Assembly: GCF_026340675.1 (NCBI RefSeq) | Contig: NZ_JAPEOX010000001.1 | Location: forward strand, 6,262,001 to 6,326,000 | Origin: Streptomyces sp. NBC_01264 | GTDB lineage: Bacteria; Actinomycetota; Actinomycetes; Streptomycetales; Streptomycetaceae | DNA length: 64,000 nt | Reading direction: 5' to 3' | Shown: positions 49,485 through 58,390 of the stretch, piece after piece | Position numbering within the stretch: position 1 is the first letter of the stretch | Layout: each line of letters begins with the position of its first letter | Program-made: the position numbers and the translations under genes | The notes under the pieces: generated by a model | Seen by the model: the letters and a program-made list of their open reading frames with translations, nothing else | Told to the model about the DNA's origin: nothing | Databases searched by the model: none

Positions 49485-50744
49485 TCAGCGCCTCATGCTT
49501 TCGGCCAGAGCCCTGATCTCCTCCTGATACGGGAAGCTGCCGGGCTCGTACGCGCAGTACGGGTCCGCTTCCAGCACGTCGCGCGTGAAGCCGTACGCCC
49601 GTGAGCGCGACCCCCCGCACACCGTCTTGAACTCGCACGCCCCGCACTTCCCGCGCAGCAGCGACGGGTCGCGGAGCTGGGTGAAGAGCGCCGAGCCCCG
49701 GTAGATCTCGGTCAGCGGGTGGTTCTTCACGTTGCCCGCCGAGAGGGGCAGGAAGCCGCTGGGGTGCACCTCGCCGGTGTGCGAGATGAAGACGAAGCCG
49801 CGGCCCGAGGAGACGTCCATGGGCGGCCGGCGCACGGCCCGCCGCTCCCCGTCGAAGACGCCCAGCTCGAGGGCGCGGGCCGAGAGGCGCTCGTACAGGG
49901 CGCCCAGGACGGGCTTCTCGCCGCGCGCGTCCAGGACGGTGCGCTGCAGGACGACCCGCCGGAAGTGGTGGCCCTCCGTGGTCTTGGTGGCCATCACCGC
50001 CCCGCAGTCGTACAGGAAGTGCAGGACGTCCTCGATCTCCGCGGCGGTCAGGGAGTCCAGCTGTTCCCCGCGCCCGGTCGGGACCAGCACGAAGCCCGAC
50101 CAGAGCATCGCGCCCTCGCGCTTGACCAGCGCGGCGATGTCGGCCAGGTCCTCCAGGCTGTCGCGGGTGACCGTGGTGTTGATCTGCACCTTGAGCCCGA
50201 GCTCGCGGGCGGCCCGCCAGCCCTCCAGCGTCCAGTCGTAGACCCCGGGCACCCCGCGGAAGGCGTCGTGCCGCTCGGCCGTCGAACCGTCCAGGGAGAG
50301 CGAGAGCGCGATGGCTCCCGCTTCCCGCACCGCTACGAGGTTCTCCCGGGTCAGCGTCGGCGTACCCGACGGGGACACCGCGACCCGCAGGCCGAGCGAG
50401 GTCCCGTACGCGACCAGGTCGGTGAGGTCGGAGCGCTGGAAGGGGTCCCCGCCGGTGATCACGAAGAGCGGGCTGGGCTTGCCGAAGGCGGCGATCTGGT
50501 CCATCACCCGGCGGGCGTCCGCCCCGTCGAGCTCCTCGGGGTGGCGCAGGGTCTGCGCCTCGGCCCGGCAGTGCAGACAGGCCAGCGGGCAGGCCCGGGT
50601 GGCCTCCCAGATGACGATGAAGGGCCGGTCGGAGACCGCGTGGCGGGGGCTGCGGACGACGCTGTGGGCGGGGCGGGGATGCGCGGGACCGGGGCGGGAA
50701 CCGGCGCGGTCGGTGCGGTCGGTGCGATCCGTGCGGGGATTCAC
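49485..50744 (-). CDS. Radical SAM/SPASM protein (TIGR04053-like)
   Basis: 419 residues from GTG 50744, which overlaps the narI stop (GTGA) and so belongs to the nar operon. The first cluster motif is CPLACLHC (CxxxCxxC) in IWEATRACPLACLHC, then TGGDPFQRSDLTDLVAYG, ALSLSLDGSTAERHDAFRGV, VQINTTVTR and LWSGFVLVPTGRG. The SPASM region at the C-terminus (CGACEFKTVCGGSRSRA, then DPYC) binds extra Fe-S clusters. The pattern fits the TIGR04053 group, related to AhbD and NirJ proteins of heme and heme d1 synthesis. Its reaction is unknown. The first 30 residues contain a DRT repeat and may be unimportant. Confidence 0.88.
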   Translation of the reverse strand: MNPRTDRTDRTDRAGSRPGPAHPRPAHSVVRSPRHAVSDRPFIVIWEATRACPLACLHCRAEAQTLRHPEELDGADARRVMDQIAAFGKPSPLFVITGGDPFQRSDLTDLVAYGTSLGLRVAVSPSGTPTLTRENLVAVREAGAIALSLSLDGSTAERHDAFRGVPGVYDWTLEGWRAARELGLKVQINTTVTRDSLEDLADIAALVKREGAMLWSGFVLVPTGRGEQLDSLTAAEIEDVLHFLYDCGAVMATKTTEGHHFRRVVLQRTVLDARGEKPVLGALYERLSARALELGVFDGERRAVRRPPMDVSSGRGFVFISHTGEVHPSGFLPLSAGNVKNHPLTEIYRGSALFTQLRDPSLLRGKCGACEFKTVCGGSRSRAYGFTRDVLEADPYCAYEPGSFPYQEEIRALAESMRR

Positions 50745-51466
50745 GAGACACGCTCCCAGCCGCGCTTGCTCGCGCGGTTGGCCAGCTGCTTCGGGTCCCG
50801 CTTGCGGTAGACCACGTACGGCCGGAACAGGTACTTCAGCGGCACCGAGAACATGTGCACCAGGCGCGAGTACGGGATCAGCGCGAACAGGACGAAGCCG
50901 AAGACGATGTGGATCTTGAAGGCGAGCGGGGCCGCCGCCATCAGGTGGTAGTCCGGGGTGAAGGTGAACAGGCTGCGGAACCAGAGCGAGATGCCGTCGC
51001 GGTAGTTGTACCCGTCCATCATCCCGGCCGAGTTGAGCATCGTGGCCGTCAGCCCGAGCACCATCGCGCCGAGCAGGAACGAGTACATCAGGTGGTCGCT
51101 GCGCAGCGTCGCCCTGCGCACGGCCGGCACCTTGAAGCGCCGGTAGACGAGGATGCCGATGCCCGCGGCGGCGGCGACGCCCGTGAGCGTGCCGGTGCCC
51201 AGTGCGATCAGGTGGTAGGCGTGGTCGCTCACGCCCACGGCGTCGGTCCAGCTCTTCGGGACGAGCAGACCCACGACGTGGCCCAGGACCACGAAGAGCA
51301 TGCCGAAGTGGAAGAGCGGCGAGCCGATGCGCAGCAGCCGCGACTCGTGCAGCTGCGAGGAGTGCGTGGTCCAGCCGAACTTGTCGAAGCGGGCCCGCCA
51401 GACCGTGCCCGCGATCAGCAGGGCGATCGAGACGTACGGGAGTACGCCCCACAGGAGGAGGTCCAT
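50741..51466 (-). CDS. narI: Respiratory nitrate reductase gamma subunit
   Basis: 241 residues with five membrane helices. It anchors NarGH and passes electrons from menaquinol through two b-type hemes. The heme-ligand His residues expected of the family are present in PLFHFGMLFVVLGHVVGLL (first pair) and in AFKIHIVFGFVLFALIPYSR with the nearby SRLVHMFSVPLKYL (second pair). The N-terminus LLLWGVLPYVSIALLIAGTV and the RARFDKFGWTTHSSQL loop are typical. ATG 51466 shares one base with the narJ stop (TGATG). The radical SAM gene overlaps its own end. Confidence 0.95.
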   Translation of the reverse strand: MDLLLWGVLPYVSIALLIAGTVWRARFDKFGWTTHSSQLHESRLLRIGSPLFHFGMLFVVLGHVVGLLVPKSWTDAVGVSDHAYHLIALGTGTLTGVAAAAGIGILVYRRFKVPAVRRATLRSDHLMYSFLLGAMVLGLTATMLNSAGMMDGYNYRDGISLWFRSLFTFTPDYHLMAAAPLAFKIHIVFGFVLFALIPYSRLVHMFSVPLKYLFRPYVVYRKRDPKQLANRASKRGWERVS

Positions 51467-52188
51467 CAGGCGGGCATCCTTTCGGAGGCGGCCGCAGCGG
51501 CTCGGGCAGCCGTCGTGGGCCAGGGGAGGTCGGTCGGAGTGGCCGACGGGAAGTCGGCGGGCATGTCGAGGCCCGGCCCGAAGGGCTCCAGCGCCGAGCC
51601 CGCGCCCACCAGCTCCTGCGGCGGCCCGTTCCGCGCGAGGGCCTTCGCCTCCGCCTTGGTCTCGGGGGAGGGCCCGGGCAGGGTCGCGCAGACGGCCTCG
51701 AGGACCCGGGCGTACGGGGACCCGGACTCGGTGAGCGCCAGCCGCAGCAGCTCCAGCCCGGCCCGGTGCTCCTGGAGCAGCTCGGTGCCGGCCTCCTCCT
51801 CGCGGGCGGCGAACTCCAGGGCCACCGGCAGGAAGTCGGGCAGTTCCGTAGCTGCGAACTCCAGCCCGAAGTCCCGGTAGATCCGCTTCAGCCGGACCAG
51901 GGACAGCCCGCGCCGGCGGGTGTCGCCGTCGACCCACCAGGTGAGGTAGAGGCAGCGCCGGTTGCGGGTGTCGAAGGTCGAGGTGTACTGGGAGCACAGC
52001 TCGATCGGGGTCTGCACCGCGGCCTCGTCGAGGAACGCCCCGAGGAGTCGGGCCGGTTCGGCGGGCGCCCCGGCGAGGGCCGCACGGAGCCGCGGGAGTT
52101 CGTCGTGGAAGTAGTCGCCGGGGTACTGCAGCACGCAGCCCGCGACCAGCCGTACCAGTGCATCGCCACTCATCGGCTGCCGGATCAC
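51466..52188 (-). CDS. narJ: Nitrate reductase assembly chaperone NarJ
   Basis: 240 residues from GTG 52188 with GAGGAGG upstream. The all-helical TorD/NarJ-type fold shows VAGCVLQYPGDYFHDELPRL, LCSQYTSTFDTRNRRCLYLT, HPs like RRRGLSLVRLKRIYRDFGLE and LPDFLPVALEFAA. NarJ binds apo-NarG to allow insertion of the molybdenum cofactor and the distal Fe-S cluster before membrane docking. The last 60 residues (GSALEPFGPGLDMPADF onward) are a Pro/Ala tail. The GTG overlaps the narH stop (GTGA). Confidence 0.93.
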   Translation of the reverse strand: MIRQPMSGDALVRLVAGCVLQYPGDYFHDELPRLRAALAGAPAEPARLLGAFLDEAAVQTPIELCSQYTSTFDTRNRRCLYLTWWVDGDTRRRGLSLVRLKRIYRDFGLEFAATELPDFLPVALEFAAREEEAGTELLQEHRAGLELLRLALTESGSPYARVLEAVCATLPGPSPETKAEAKALARNGPPQELVGAGSALEPFGPGLDMPADFPSATPTDLPWPTTAARAAAAASERMPA

Positions 52189-53714
52189 GGACGCCTCCTC
52201 GTATCACCGAGATTGAGCATCACCCGGGGTTCGGGCAGCGCGCCGACGGGGCAGCCCTGATCCACGTCGTTCAGCGGGTGGGATTCGGCGAGCGCGTCGG
52301 CGTCGGCGCGGGCGGCGCTGGGGATGACGAAGCGGTCCTCGATCTTGGCGATGGCCAGGAGCCGGAACATGTCCTCCATCTCCTGCCCGGACAGCCCGAC
52401 GGCGTTCGCGATCGACTCGTCCCGCTCCTCGCCCAGGTTGACCCGGCGCATGTAGGCGCGCATCGCGGCCATCCGGCGCAGCACCGCCTCCACCGGCACG
52501 GTGTCGCCGGCGGTGAGCACGGCGGCGAGGTACTCGACGGGGATGCGCAGGGACTCGATGGCGCCGAACAGGTTCCCGGCGTCCTCGCCGTCGCTGCCGG
52601 TGGCGGCGACCGCCTCGACGACGGGGGAGAGCGGCGGGACGTACCAGACCATCGGCATCGTCCGGTACTCCGGGTGGAGCGGGAGGGCGACCTGGTAGGT
52701 GGCGATCAGGTCGTAGACCGGGGAGTTGCGGGCCGCGTCGAGCCACTCGTCGGTGATGCCGGCCGCGCGGGCGGCGGCGATCACGGCGGGGTCCGAGGGG
52801 TCCAGGAAGCACTCCACCTGGGAGGGGTACAGATCGTGCTCGTCCTCGACGGCGGCGGCCTCGGCCACCTTGTCGGCGTCGTAGAGCATCACGCCGAGGT
52901 AGCGCATCCGGCCCACGCAGGTCTCCGAGCACACGGTCGGCATGCCGACCTCGATGCGCGGGAAGCAGAAGGTGCACTTCTCGGCCTTGCCGGTCTGGTG
53001 GTTGAAGTACACCTTCTTGTACGGGCATCCGGTCACGCACATCCGCCAGCCGCGGCACTGGTCCTGGTCGACCAGGACGATGCCGTCCTCCTCGCGCTTG
53101 TACATCGCGCCGGAGGGGCAGGAGGAGACGCACGCGGGGTTGAGGCAGTGCTCGCAGACGCGCGGGAGGTAGAACATGAAGCTCTGCTCGAACTCGAAGC
53201 GGATCTTCTCGCCGACCTCGTCGCGGATCTTCTCGATCATCGGGTCCTGCGGGGCGTGCGTGGGCGCGCCGCCGAGGTTGTCGTCCCAGTTCGGACCCCA
53301 CTCGATCTTGTCGATGGGCTCGCCGGTGAGCTGGGAGACGGGCCGGGCGGTGGGCATGTCGTCGCCCGCCGGGGCCTCGGTGAGGTTCTTGTACTCGTAG
53401 GTCCAGGGCTGGTAGTAGTCGTCGATCTCCGGCAGGTCCGGGTTCGCGAAGATCTTGCCCAGCTTGGCGAGGCGGCCGCCCGCCTTGAGGCGGAGCTTGC
53501 CGGAGCGGGTGCGCTCCCAGCCGCCCTTCCACTTCTCCTGGTCCTCCCAGCGGCGCGGGTAACCCTGGCCGGGGAGGGTTTCGACGTTGTTGAACCAGAC
53601 GTACTCGGTGCCCTGCCGGTTGGTCCACGCCTGCTTGCAGGTGACCGAGCAGGTGTGGCAGCCGATGCACTTGTCGAGGTTCATGACCATCGCGACCTGT
53701 GCCATCACGCGCAT
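52185..53714 (-). CDS. narH: Nitrate reductase beta subunit (Fe-S)
   Basis: 509 residues. Four cluster motifs are intact: C16-x2-C19-x2-C22-x3-C26 (CIGCHTCSVTC), CEHCLNPACVSSC, CRGWRMCVTGC with the Trp that makes this cluster [3Fe-4S], and CTFCFPRIEVGMPTVC then SETC. It carries electrons from NarI heme to NarG. ATG 53714 begins MRVMAQVAMVMNLDKCIG, 4 bp after the narG stop, with GGAG 10 bp upstream inside narG. It is shorter at the C-terminus than some relatives, but no conserved block is missing. Confidence 0.96.
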   Translation of the reverse strand: MRVMAQVAMVMNLDKCIGCHTCSVTCKQAWTNRQGTEYVWFNNVETLPGQGYPRRWEDQEKWKGGWERTRSGKLRLKAGGRLAKLGKIFANPDLPEIDDYYQPWTYEYKNLTEAPAGDDMPTARPVSQLTGEPIDKIEWGPNWDDNLGGAPTHAPQDPMIEKIRDEVGEKIRFEFEQSFMFYLPRVCEHCLNPACVSSCPSGAMYKREEDGIVLVDQDQCRGWRMCVTGCPYKKVYFNHQTGKAEKCTFCFPRIEVGMPTVCSETCVGRMRYLGVMLYDADKVAEAAAVEDEHDLYPSQVECFLDPSDPAVIAAARAAGITDEWLDAARNSPVYDLIATYQVALPLHPEYRTMPMVWYVPPLSPVVEAVAATGSDGEDAGNLFGAIESLRIPVEYLAAVLTAGDTVPVEAVLRRMAAMRAYMRRVNLGEERDESIANAVGLSGQEMEDMFRLLAIAKIEDRFVIPSAARADADALAESHPLNDVDQGCPVGALPEPRVMLNLGDTRRRP

Positions 53715-53718
53715 GTTG

Positions 53719-56700
53719 TTAGAACTCCACCTTCTGGTCGCGGCGGCGGATGACCGTCACCTCGTCGCGCTGGTTGCCGGTCGGGCCGAGGTAGTTGAAG
53801 GCCCAGGTCAGCTGGGCGTAACCGCCGATGAGGTGGGTGGGCTTGAGCATCACCCGGGTCAGGGAGTTGTGAATGCCGCCGCGGCGGCCGGTCTTCTCCG
53901 TCTTGGGGACGCCGACCGTGCGCTCCTGCGCGTGGTTCATGTACACCGTGCCGGGCGGCATCTTGTGGGAGACGATCGCGCGGGCGGTGATCACGCCGTT
54001 GCGGTTGACCGCCTCGATCCAGTCGTTGTCCGCGACCCCGATGGCGTCGGCGTCCTGCGGGGACATCCACACCGTCTGGCCGCCGCGGCCCAGGGTCATC
54101 ATGTAGAGGTTGTCCTGGTACTGGCTGTGGATCGCCCACTTGTTGTGCGGGGTCAGGTACCGCACGGCCACCGACTTCGCCTTCTCGTCCACGGTGCCGA
54201 GCTCGGGCTCCCCGTAGAGGGTGTGCATGTTCAGCGGCGGCTTGTAGACGGGGAGGGACTCCCCGACCTCGTGCAGCCAGTCGTGGTCGATGAAGAAGTG
54301 CTGGCGGCCGGTGAGGGTGTGCCAGGGCTTGAGGTGCTCGGTGTTGATCGTGAAGGCCGTGTACCGGCGCCCGCCGGACTCGGAGCCCGACCACTCCGGC
54401 GAGGTGATCACCGGGACGGGGCGGGCCTGGGTGTCGGCGAAGGTGATCCGCTTGCCCTCGGCCTCGGCGGCCAGGTGGGCCATCGGGGTGCCGACCTTCT
54501 TCTCCAGGGTCTCGAACCCCTGCGTGGCCAACCGGCCGTTGCTGGTGCCGGACAGCGAGAGGATCGCCTCGCAGGCCTGCTGCGCGGTCTCCAGGCGCGG
54601 ACGGCCGTCGGCGACGCCGCCGCGCACCGTGCCGTTCTTCGCACCGAGGTAGGCGATCTCCTCGGCCACGTCGAAGGTGACCGCCTTGGTGGTCACGCCC
54701 AGCTTGTCGACGAGCGGGCCGAGCGCGGCGAACTTGCTCCCGACCGCCCCGTAGTCACGCTCCACGACCGCCAGGTTGTACATGGTCCGGCCCGGTACGG
54801 GCTCGCACTCGCCCTTCGACCAGTCCAGCGCGACCCCGCCGGGCTGCGCCATCTCACCGCCCGGGGTGTCGTGCTGGAGGGCGGTGGCGACCAGGTCCTT
54901 GCGCACGCCCAGGTGGGTCTTCGCGAGCTCGCCGAAGCGCTCGGCCAGCCCCTTGAAGGCGTCGTAGTCGGAGCGCGCCTGCCACGGCGGGTCCACGGCC
55001 GGGGTGAAGGCGTGCAGGAAGGGGTGCATGTCCGTGGAGGACAGGTCGTGCTTCTCGTACCAGGTGGCCGCCGGGAACACCACGTCGGAGAGCAGCGTCG
55101 TGGACGTCATCCGGAAGTCCATGGACATGAGCAGGTCGAGCTTGCCCTCCACGTCCTCCTCCCGGTACGTCACGTCCTTGGGCGTGCAGCGCGGCCCGTC
55201 CTCGGGCAGGTTGGAGTGGGTGCCCAGCAGGTGCTTGAGGAAGTACTCGTTGCCCTTGGAGCTGGAGCCCAGCAGGTTGGCCCGCCATACGTTGAGCACG
55301 CGCGGCCAGTTGTGCGGGGCGTCCGGGTCCTCGCCGGCGAAACCGAGCTCGCCGCTCTTGAGCTGCTCGACGGCGGAGGCCACCGGGTCCTCGGCCTCGC
55401 CCAGCTCCAGCGGGTTGCGGTCGAAGGTCGGGTACGAGGGCATCCAGCCCATCCGGGTGCTCGCCGCCAGGCAGTCCGAGCCCGTCATGCCCTCGAAGGC
55501 GCCCTTGGCCAGCGGGGAGGCGAGCGCCTCCGCCGGCAGGGTGTCGTAGCGCCACTGGTCGGTGTGCAGGTAGAACCAGGCCGCGCCGATCATCTGACGC
55601 GGCGGGCGCGACCAGTCGGAGGCGGCGGCCAGCGTCGCCCAGCCGGTGACCGGGCGGCACTTCTCCTGGCCGACGTAGTGGCCCCAGCCGCCGCCGTTGC
55701 GGCCCTGGCAGCCGGTGAGGGTGAGCAGGGCCAGGAAGGAGCGGTAGATGGTCTCGGAGTGGAACCAGTGGTTGGTGCCCGCCCCCATCAGGATCATGCA
55801 GCGGCCCTCGGACTGCTCGGCCGTCTGCGCGAACTCCCGCGCCACGCGCGCCGCCTGGGCCGCCGGGACCGAGGTCAGCGACTCCTGCCAGCCGGGGGTG
55901 CCCGGGGCGCTCGCGTCCTCGTAGCCGGTGGGCCACACGCCGGGCAGGCCCTCGCGGCCGACCCCGTACTGGGCCAGCATCAGGTCGAAGACCGTGGTGA
56001 CGAGCTTGCCGCCCAGTCGCCGTACGGGCACGCCGCGGCGGATCGTACCGCCCCGCTCGTCGTCCTCGAAGCGGGGCAGGACGATCTCCACGCTCTCGTC
56101 GGCGGTGCCGTGGAAGGTCAGCCGGGGAACGGTGTCACCGAGGTCGAGGTTCCACTCGGGCTTCTCGTTCTTGCCCCAGCGGTGGCCGAGCGACCCGTTC
56201 GGCACCACGGTCTCGCCGGTCGCGTCGTCGACCAGCACGGTCTTCCACTGGGCGTTCTCCGTCTCCTGGCCGAGGTCGGCGGCGGTGACGAATTTGCCCG
56301 GAACCAGGCCCTGTTCGGTTTCGGTGAGGGAAACCAGGAAGGGAAGGTCCGTGTACCGGCGGACGTAATCCGTGAAGAAGGGGGTCTGCTTGTCGACGAA
56401 GAATTCCTTGAGGATGACGTGGCCCATCGCGAGGGCCAGCGCACCGTCCGTACCGGGGTGCGGGTGCATCCATTCGTCGGCGAATTTGGTGTTGTCCGCG
56501 TAGTCCGGGGAAACGGTGACGACCTTCTGGCCGCGGTAGCGGGCCTCGGCCATCCAGTGGGCGTCCGGGGTGCGGGTGACGGGGACGTTCGAGCCCCACA
56601 TCATCAGGTACGCGGCGTCCCACCAGTCGCCCGACTCCGGGACGTCCGTCTGGTCCCCGAAGACCTGCGGGGAGGCGACCGGGAGGTCGGCGTACCAGTC

Positions 56701-57390
56701 GTAGAAGGACAGCATCGGCGCGCCGATGAGCGAGTGGAACCGGGCTCCGGCCGCGTGCGAGGCCATCGACATCGCCGGGATCGGCGAGAAGCCGGCGACC
56801 CGGTCCGGACCGTGCTCCTTGATCGTGTGCACGTGCGCGGCGGCGACGATCTCCGTCGCCTCCTCCCACGTCGCCCGCACCAGCCCGCCCTTGCCGCGCG
56901 CCTGCTGGTACGTACGCCGGCGGACCGGGTCGGACTGGATGTCGGCCCAGGCCTCCACCGGGTCACCGAGGCGCGCCTTGGCCTCGCGGTACATCTCCAG
57001 CAGGGTGCCGCGCACGTACGGGTAGCGCACCCGGGTGGGGGAGTAGGAGTACCAGGAGAACGAGGCGCCGCGCGGGCAGCCGCGGGGCTCGTACTCGGGG
57101 CTGTCCGGGCCCACGGAGGGGTAGTCCGTGGACTGGGTCTCCCAGGTGATGATCCCGTCCTTGACGTAGACCTTCCACCGGCAGGAGCCGGTGCAGTTCA
57201 CGCCGTGGGTCGAGTACACGACCTTGTCGTGGCTCCACCGGTCGCGGTAGAAGGCCTCCGCGGCGCGGCCGCCGGTGTGGTGGACGGTCCGCAGGTCGTC
57301 CGAGACCTCCGCGGTCCTGAAGAAGCTGCCCGCCCTGATCAGCGATTCGGCGGCGTCCTGGTGTCCGTCGCGTACGTGGCGCTCGTGCAA
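53719..57390 (-). CDS. narG: Nitrate reductase alpha (catalytic) subunit
   Basis: 1223 residues, the usual NarG length. The FS0 cluster ligands H62-x3-C66-x3-C70 and C105 are present (THGVNCTGSC, RGCPRGAS). The segment LSFYDWYADLPVASP contains the Asp expected to bind molybdenum. The enzyme reduces nitrate to nitrite on bis-MGD at the cytoplasmic side of the membrane with NarHI. Translation starts at TTG 57390, justified by GGAGGG 7 bp upstream. The stretch 56290-56520 uses A/T-ending codons (GTT, AAA, GAA) more than the rest. It is first in narGHJI plus radical SAM. Confidence 0.96.
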   Translation of the reverse strand: MHERHVRDGHQDAAESLIRAGSFFRTAEVSDDLRTVHHTGGRAAEAFYRDRWSHDKVVYSTHGVNCTGSCRWKVYVKDGIITWETQSTDYPSVGPDSPEYEPRGCPRGASFSWYSYSPTRVRYPYVRGTLLEMYREAKARLGDPVEAWADIQSDPVRRRTYQQARGKGGLVRATWEEATEIVAAAHVHTIKEHGPDRVAGFSPIPAMSMASHAAGARFHSLIGAPMLSFYDWYADLPVASPQVFGDQTDVPESGDWWDAAYLMMWGSNVPVTRTPDAHWMAEARYRGQKVVTVSPDYADNTKFADEWMHPHPGTDGALALAMGHVILKEFFVDKQTPFFTDYVRRYTDLPFLVSLTETEQGLVPGKFVTAADLGQETENAQWKTVLVDDATGETVVPNGSLGHRWGKNEKPEWNLDLGDTVPRLTFHGTADESVEIVLPRFEDDERGGTIRRGVPVRRLGGKLVTTVFDLMLAQYGVGREGLPGVWPTGYEDASAPGTPGWQESLTSVPAAQAARVAREFAQTAEQSEGRCMILMGAGTNHWFHSETIYRSFLALLTLTGCQGRNGGGWGHYVGQEKCRPVTGWATLAAASDWSRPPRQMIGAAWFYLHTDQWRYDTLPAEALASPLAKGAFEGMTGSDCLAASTRMGWMPSYPTFDRNPLELGEAEDPVASAVEQLKSGELGFAGEDPDAPHNWPRVLNVWRANLLGSSSKGNEYFLKHLLGTHSNLPEDGPRCTPKDVTYREEDVEGKLDLLMSMDFRMTSTTLLSDVVFPAATWYEKHDLSSTDMHPFLHAFTPAVDPPWQARSDYDAFKGLAERFGELAKTHLGVRKDLVATALQHDTPGGEMAQPGGVALDWSKGECEPVPGRTMYNLAVVERDYGAVGSKFAALGPLVDKLGVTTKAVTFDVAEEIAYLGAKNGTVRGGVADGRPRLETAQQACEAILSLSGTSNGRLATQGFETLEKKVGTPMAHLAAEAEGKRITFADTQARPVPVITSPEWSGSESGGRRYTAFTINTEHLKPWHTLTGRQHFFIDHDWLHEVGESLPVYKPPLNMHTLYGEPELGTVDEKAKSVAVRYLTPHNKWAIHSQYQDNLYMMTLGRGGQTVWMSPQDADAIGVADNDWIEAVNRNGVITARAIVSHKMPPGTVYMNHAQERTVGVPKTEKTGRRGGIHNSLTRVMLKPTHLIGGYAQLTWAFNYLGPTGNQRDEVTVIRRRDQKVEF

Positions 57391-57490
57391 GGCGACCCTC
57401 CAGGCCGGAAAGAAAAGGCGGTGCGTGGGGTCCGGGCAAGATGACCCGCAGACGACGCTACGCCCGGTGCGGAAGCGAATCCGATGACAA

Positions 57491-57533
57491 AGGTCCCGTA
57501 CGGGCGTGACCTAATTCCGGTCTTTCATAGGTC
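57491..57533. promoter_or_regulatory. Three AGGTC/GACCT half-sites between narG and ywiC-like gene
   Basis: AGGTC (57491-57495), GACCTA (57508-57513) and TAGGTC (57528-57533) form two overlapping inverted repeats, with 12- and 14-bp spacers. They lie midway in the 231-bp divergent gap, less GC rich than its surroundings. A regulator of both the nar operon and the ywiC-like gene may bind here. No classical FNR box is seen. Confidence 0.45.
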
Positions 57534-57621
57534 GAGTGGATGTCACGCTGGAATGAATCAACTCCGGTGCACAGCCGGAAAATTACGAGCCTGAATACCA
57601 ATTACCGGAAGGCTGGGGAAC

Positions 57622-58362
57622 GTGCCGCCGAAGAAGGGCTCCTGGATCCCGGACCAGCACGGGGCGTGGGCGATGCTCACGGTGCCCTTCCTCGCGGGCG
57701 CCTTCCTCTCGCCGCGGCCCGGATGGCAGCACGCCCTGCTCCTGGCGGCCTGGCTCCTCGGCTACGCCGCGGTCTTCCACGCCCAGCAGTGGCTGCGTCT
57801 GCGCAGGGTCGCCGCCGGGCGCCCGGCGGTGGCGCGGCGGCACGTCCGCCCGGCGCTCGTCCTCGGGGCGGCGACCGTCCTGGCGGGGATCCCGCTCGCG
57901 GTGCTCCACCCCTGGCTGCTGCTCGCGGGCGCGGCGGCGGCGCCCTTCGTCGCCGTGAACTCCTGGTTCGCGCGGCGGAACCGCGAGCGGGACCTGGCCA
58001 ACGGACTGGCCGCGGTGGTCCCGGCGTGCGGGATGCTGCTGGTGGCCGCGCGGCTGGGCGGGGGCGGGCTGCCGTGGGCGCCCGCCGCCGCCTGCCTGCT
58101 GTACTTCGCGGGCACGGTCCCGTACGTGAAGACGATGATCAGGGAGCGGAACTCCCGTACGTACTACCGCGGCTCGGTGGCCTACCATGCGGTGGCCACC
58201 GCCCTGGCGGCCTGCCTCTCCCCGTGGCTGGCCCTGCCCTTCGCGGCCTACCTGACCCGGGCCGCCGTGCTGCCCGGGCGCGGACTGAAGGTGGCGGTGG
58301 TCGGCGCCGTCGAGATCGTGGGATCGGCGGCGCTGCTGACCTCGCTGCTGCTGATCTTCTGA
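57622..58362 (+). CDS. ywiC: YwiC-like integral membrane protein
   Basis: 246 residues from GTG 57622 with GGAAGGCTGGGG upstream. The N-terminus KGSWIPDQHGAWAMLTVPFL is the YwiC signature (DQHGAWAM), followed by about seven membrane helices. The loops LRLRRVAAGRP and FARRNRERDLANGLAAV resemble UbiA-type prenyltransferase loops but lack the DDxxD pair. Function unknown. In Bacillus subtilis ywiC lies beside narGHJI, and here it is divergent from narG, so a link to nitrate respiration is likely. A GNAT gene converges 28 bp after its stop. Confidence 0.9.
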   Translation: MPPKKGSWIPDQHGAWAMLTVPFLAGAFLSPRPGWQHALLLAAWLLGYAAVFHAQQWLRLRRVAAGRPAVARRHVRPALVLGAATVLAGIPLAVLHPWLLLAGAAAAPFVAVNSWFARRNRERDLANGLAAVVPACGMLLVAARLGGGGLPWAPAAACLLYFAGTVPYVKTMIRERNSRTYYRGSVAYHAVATALAACLSPWLALPFAAYLTRAAVLPGRGLKVAVVGAVEIVGSAALLTSLLLIF

Positions 58363-58390
58363 GGGCCGCGGCGAGGGGCCGCGGCGCGTT

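Noticed and set aside
53587..57444. 1285-codon plus-strand open frame opposite narG
   Set aside because: Antisense shadow of narG, whose catalytic motifs are all on the minus strand.
57534..57621. Short frame starting at ATG 57540 before the ywiC-like gene
   Set aside because: It overlaps the ywiC-like gene in another frame, has no ribosome site, and turns into Gly/Arg/Ala-rich noise.
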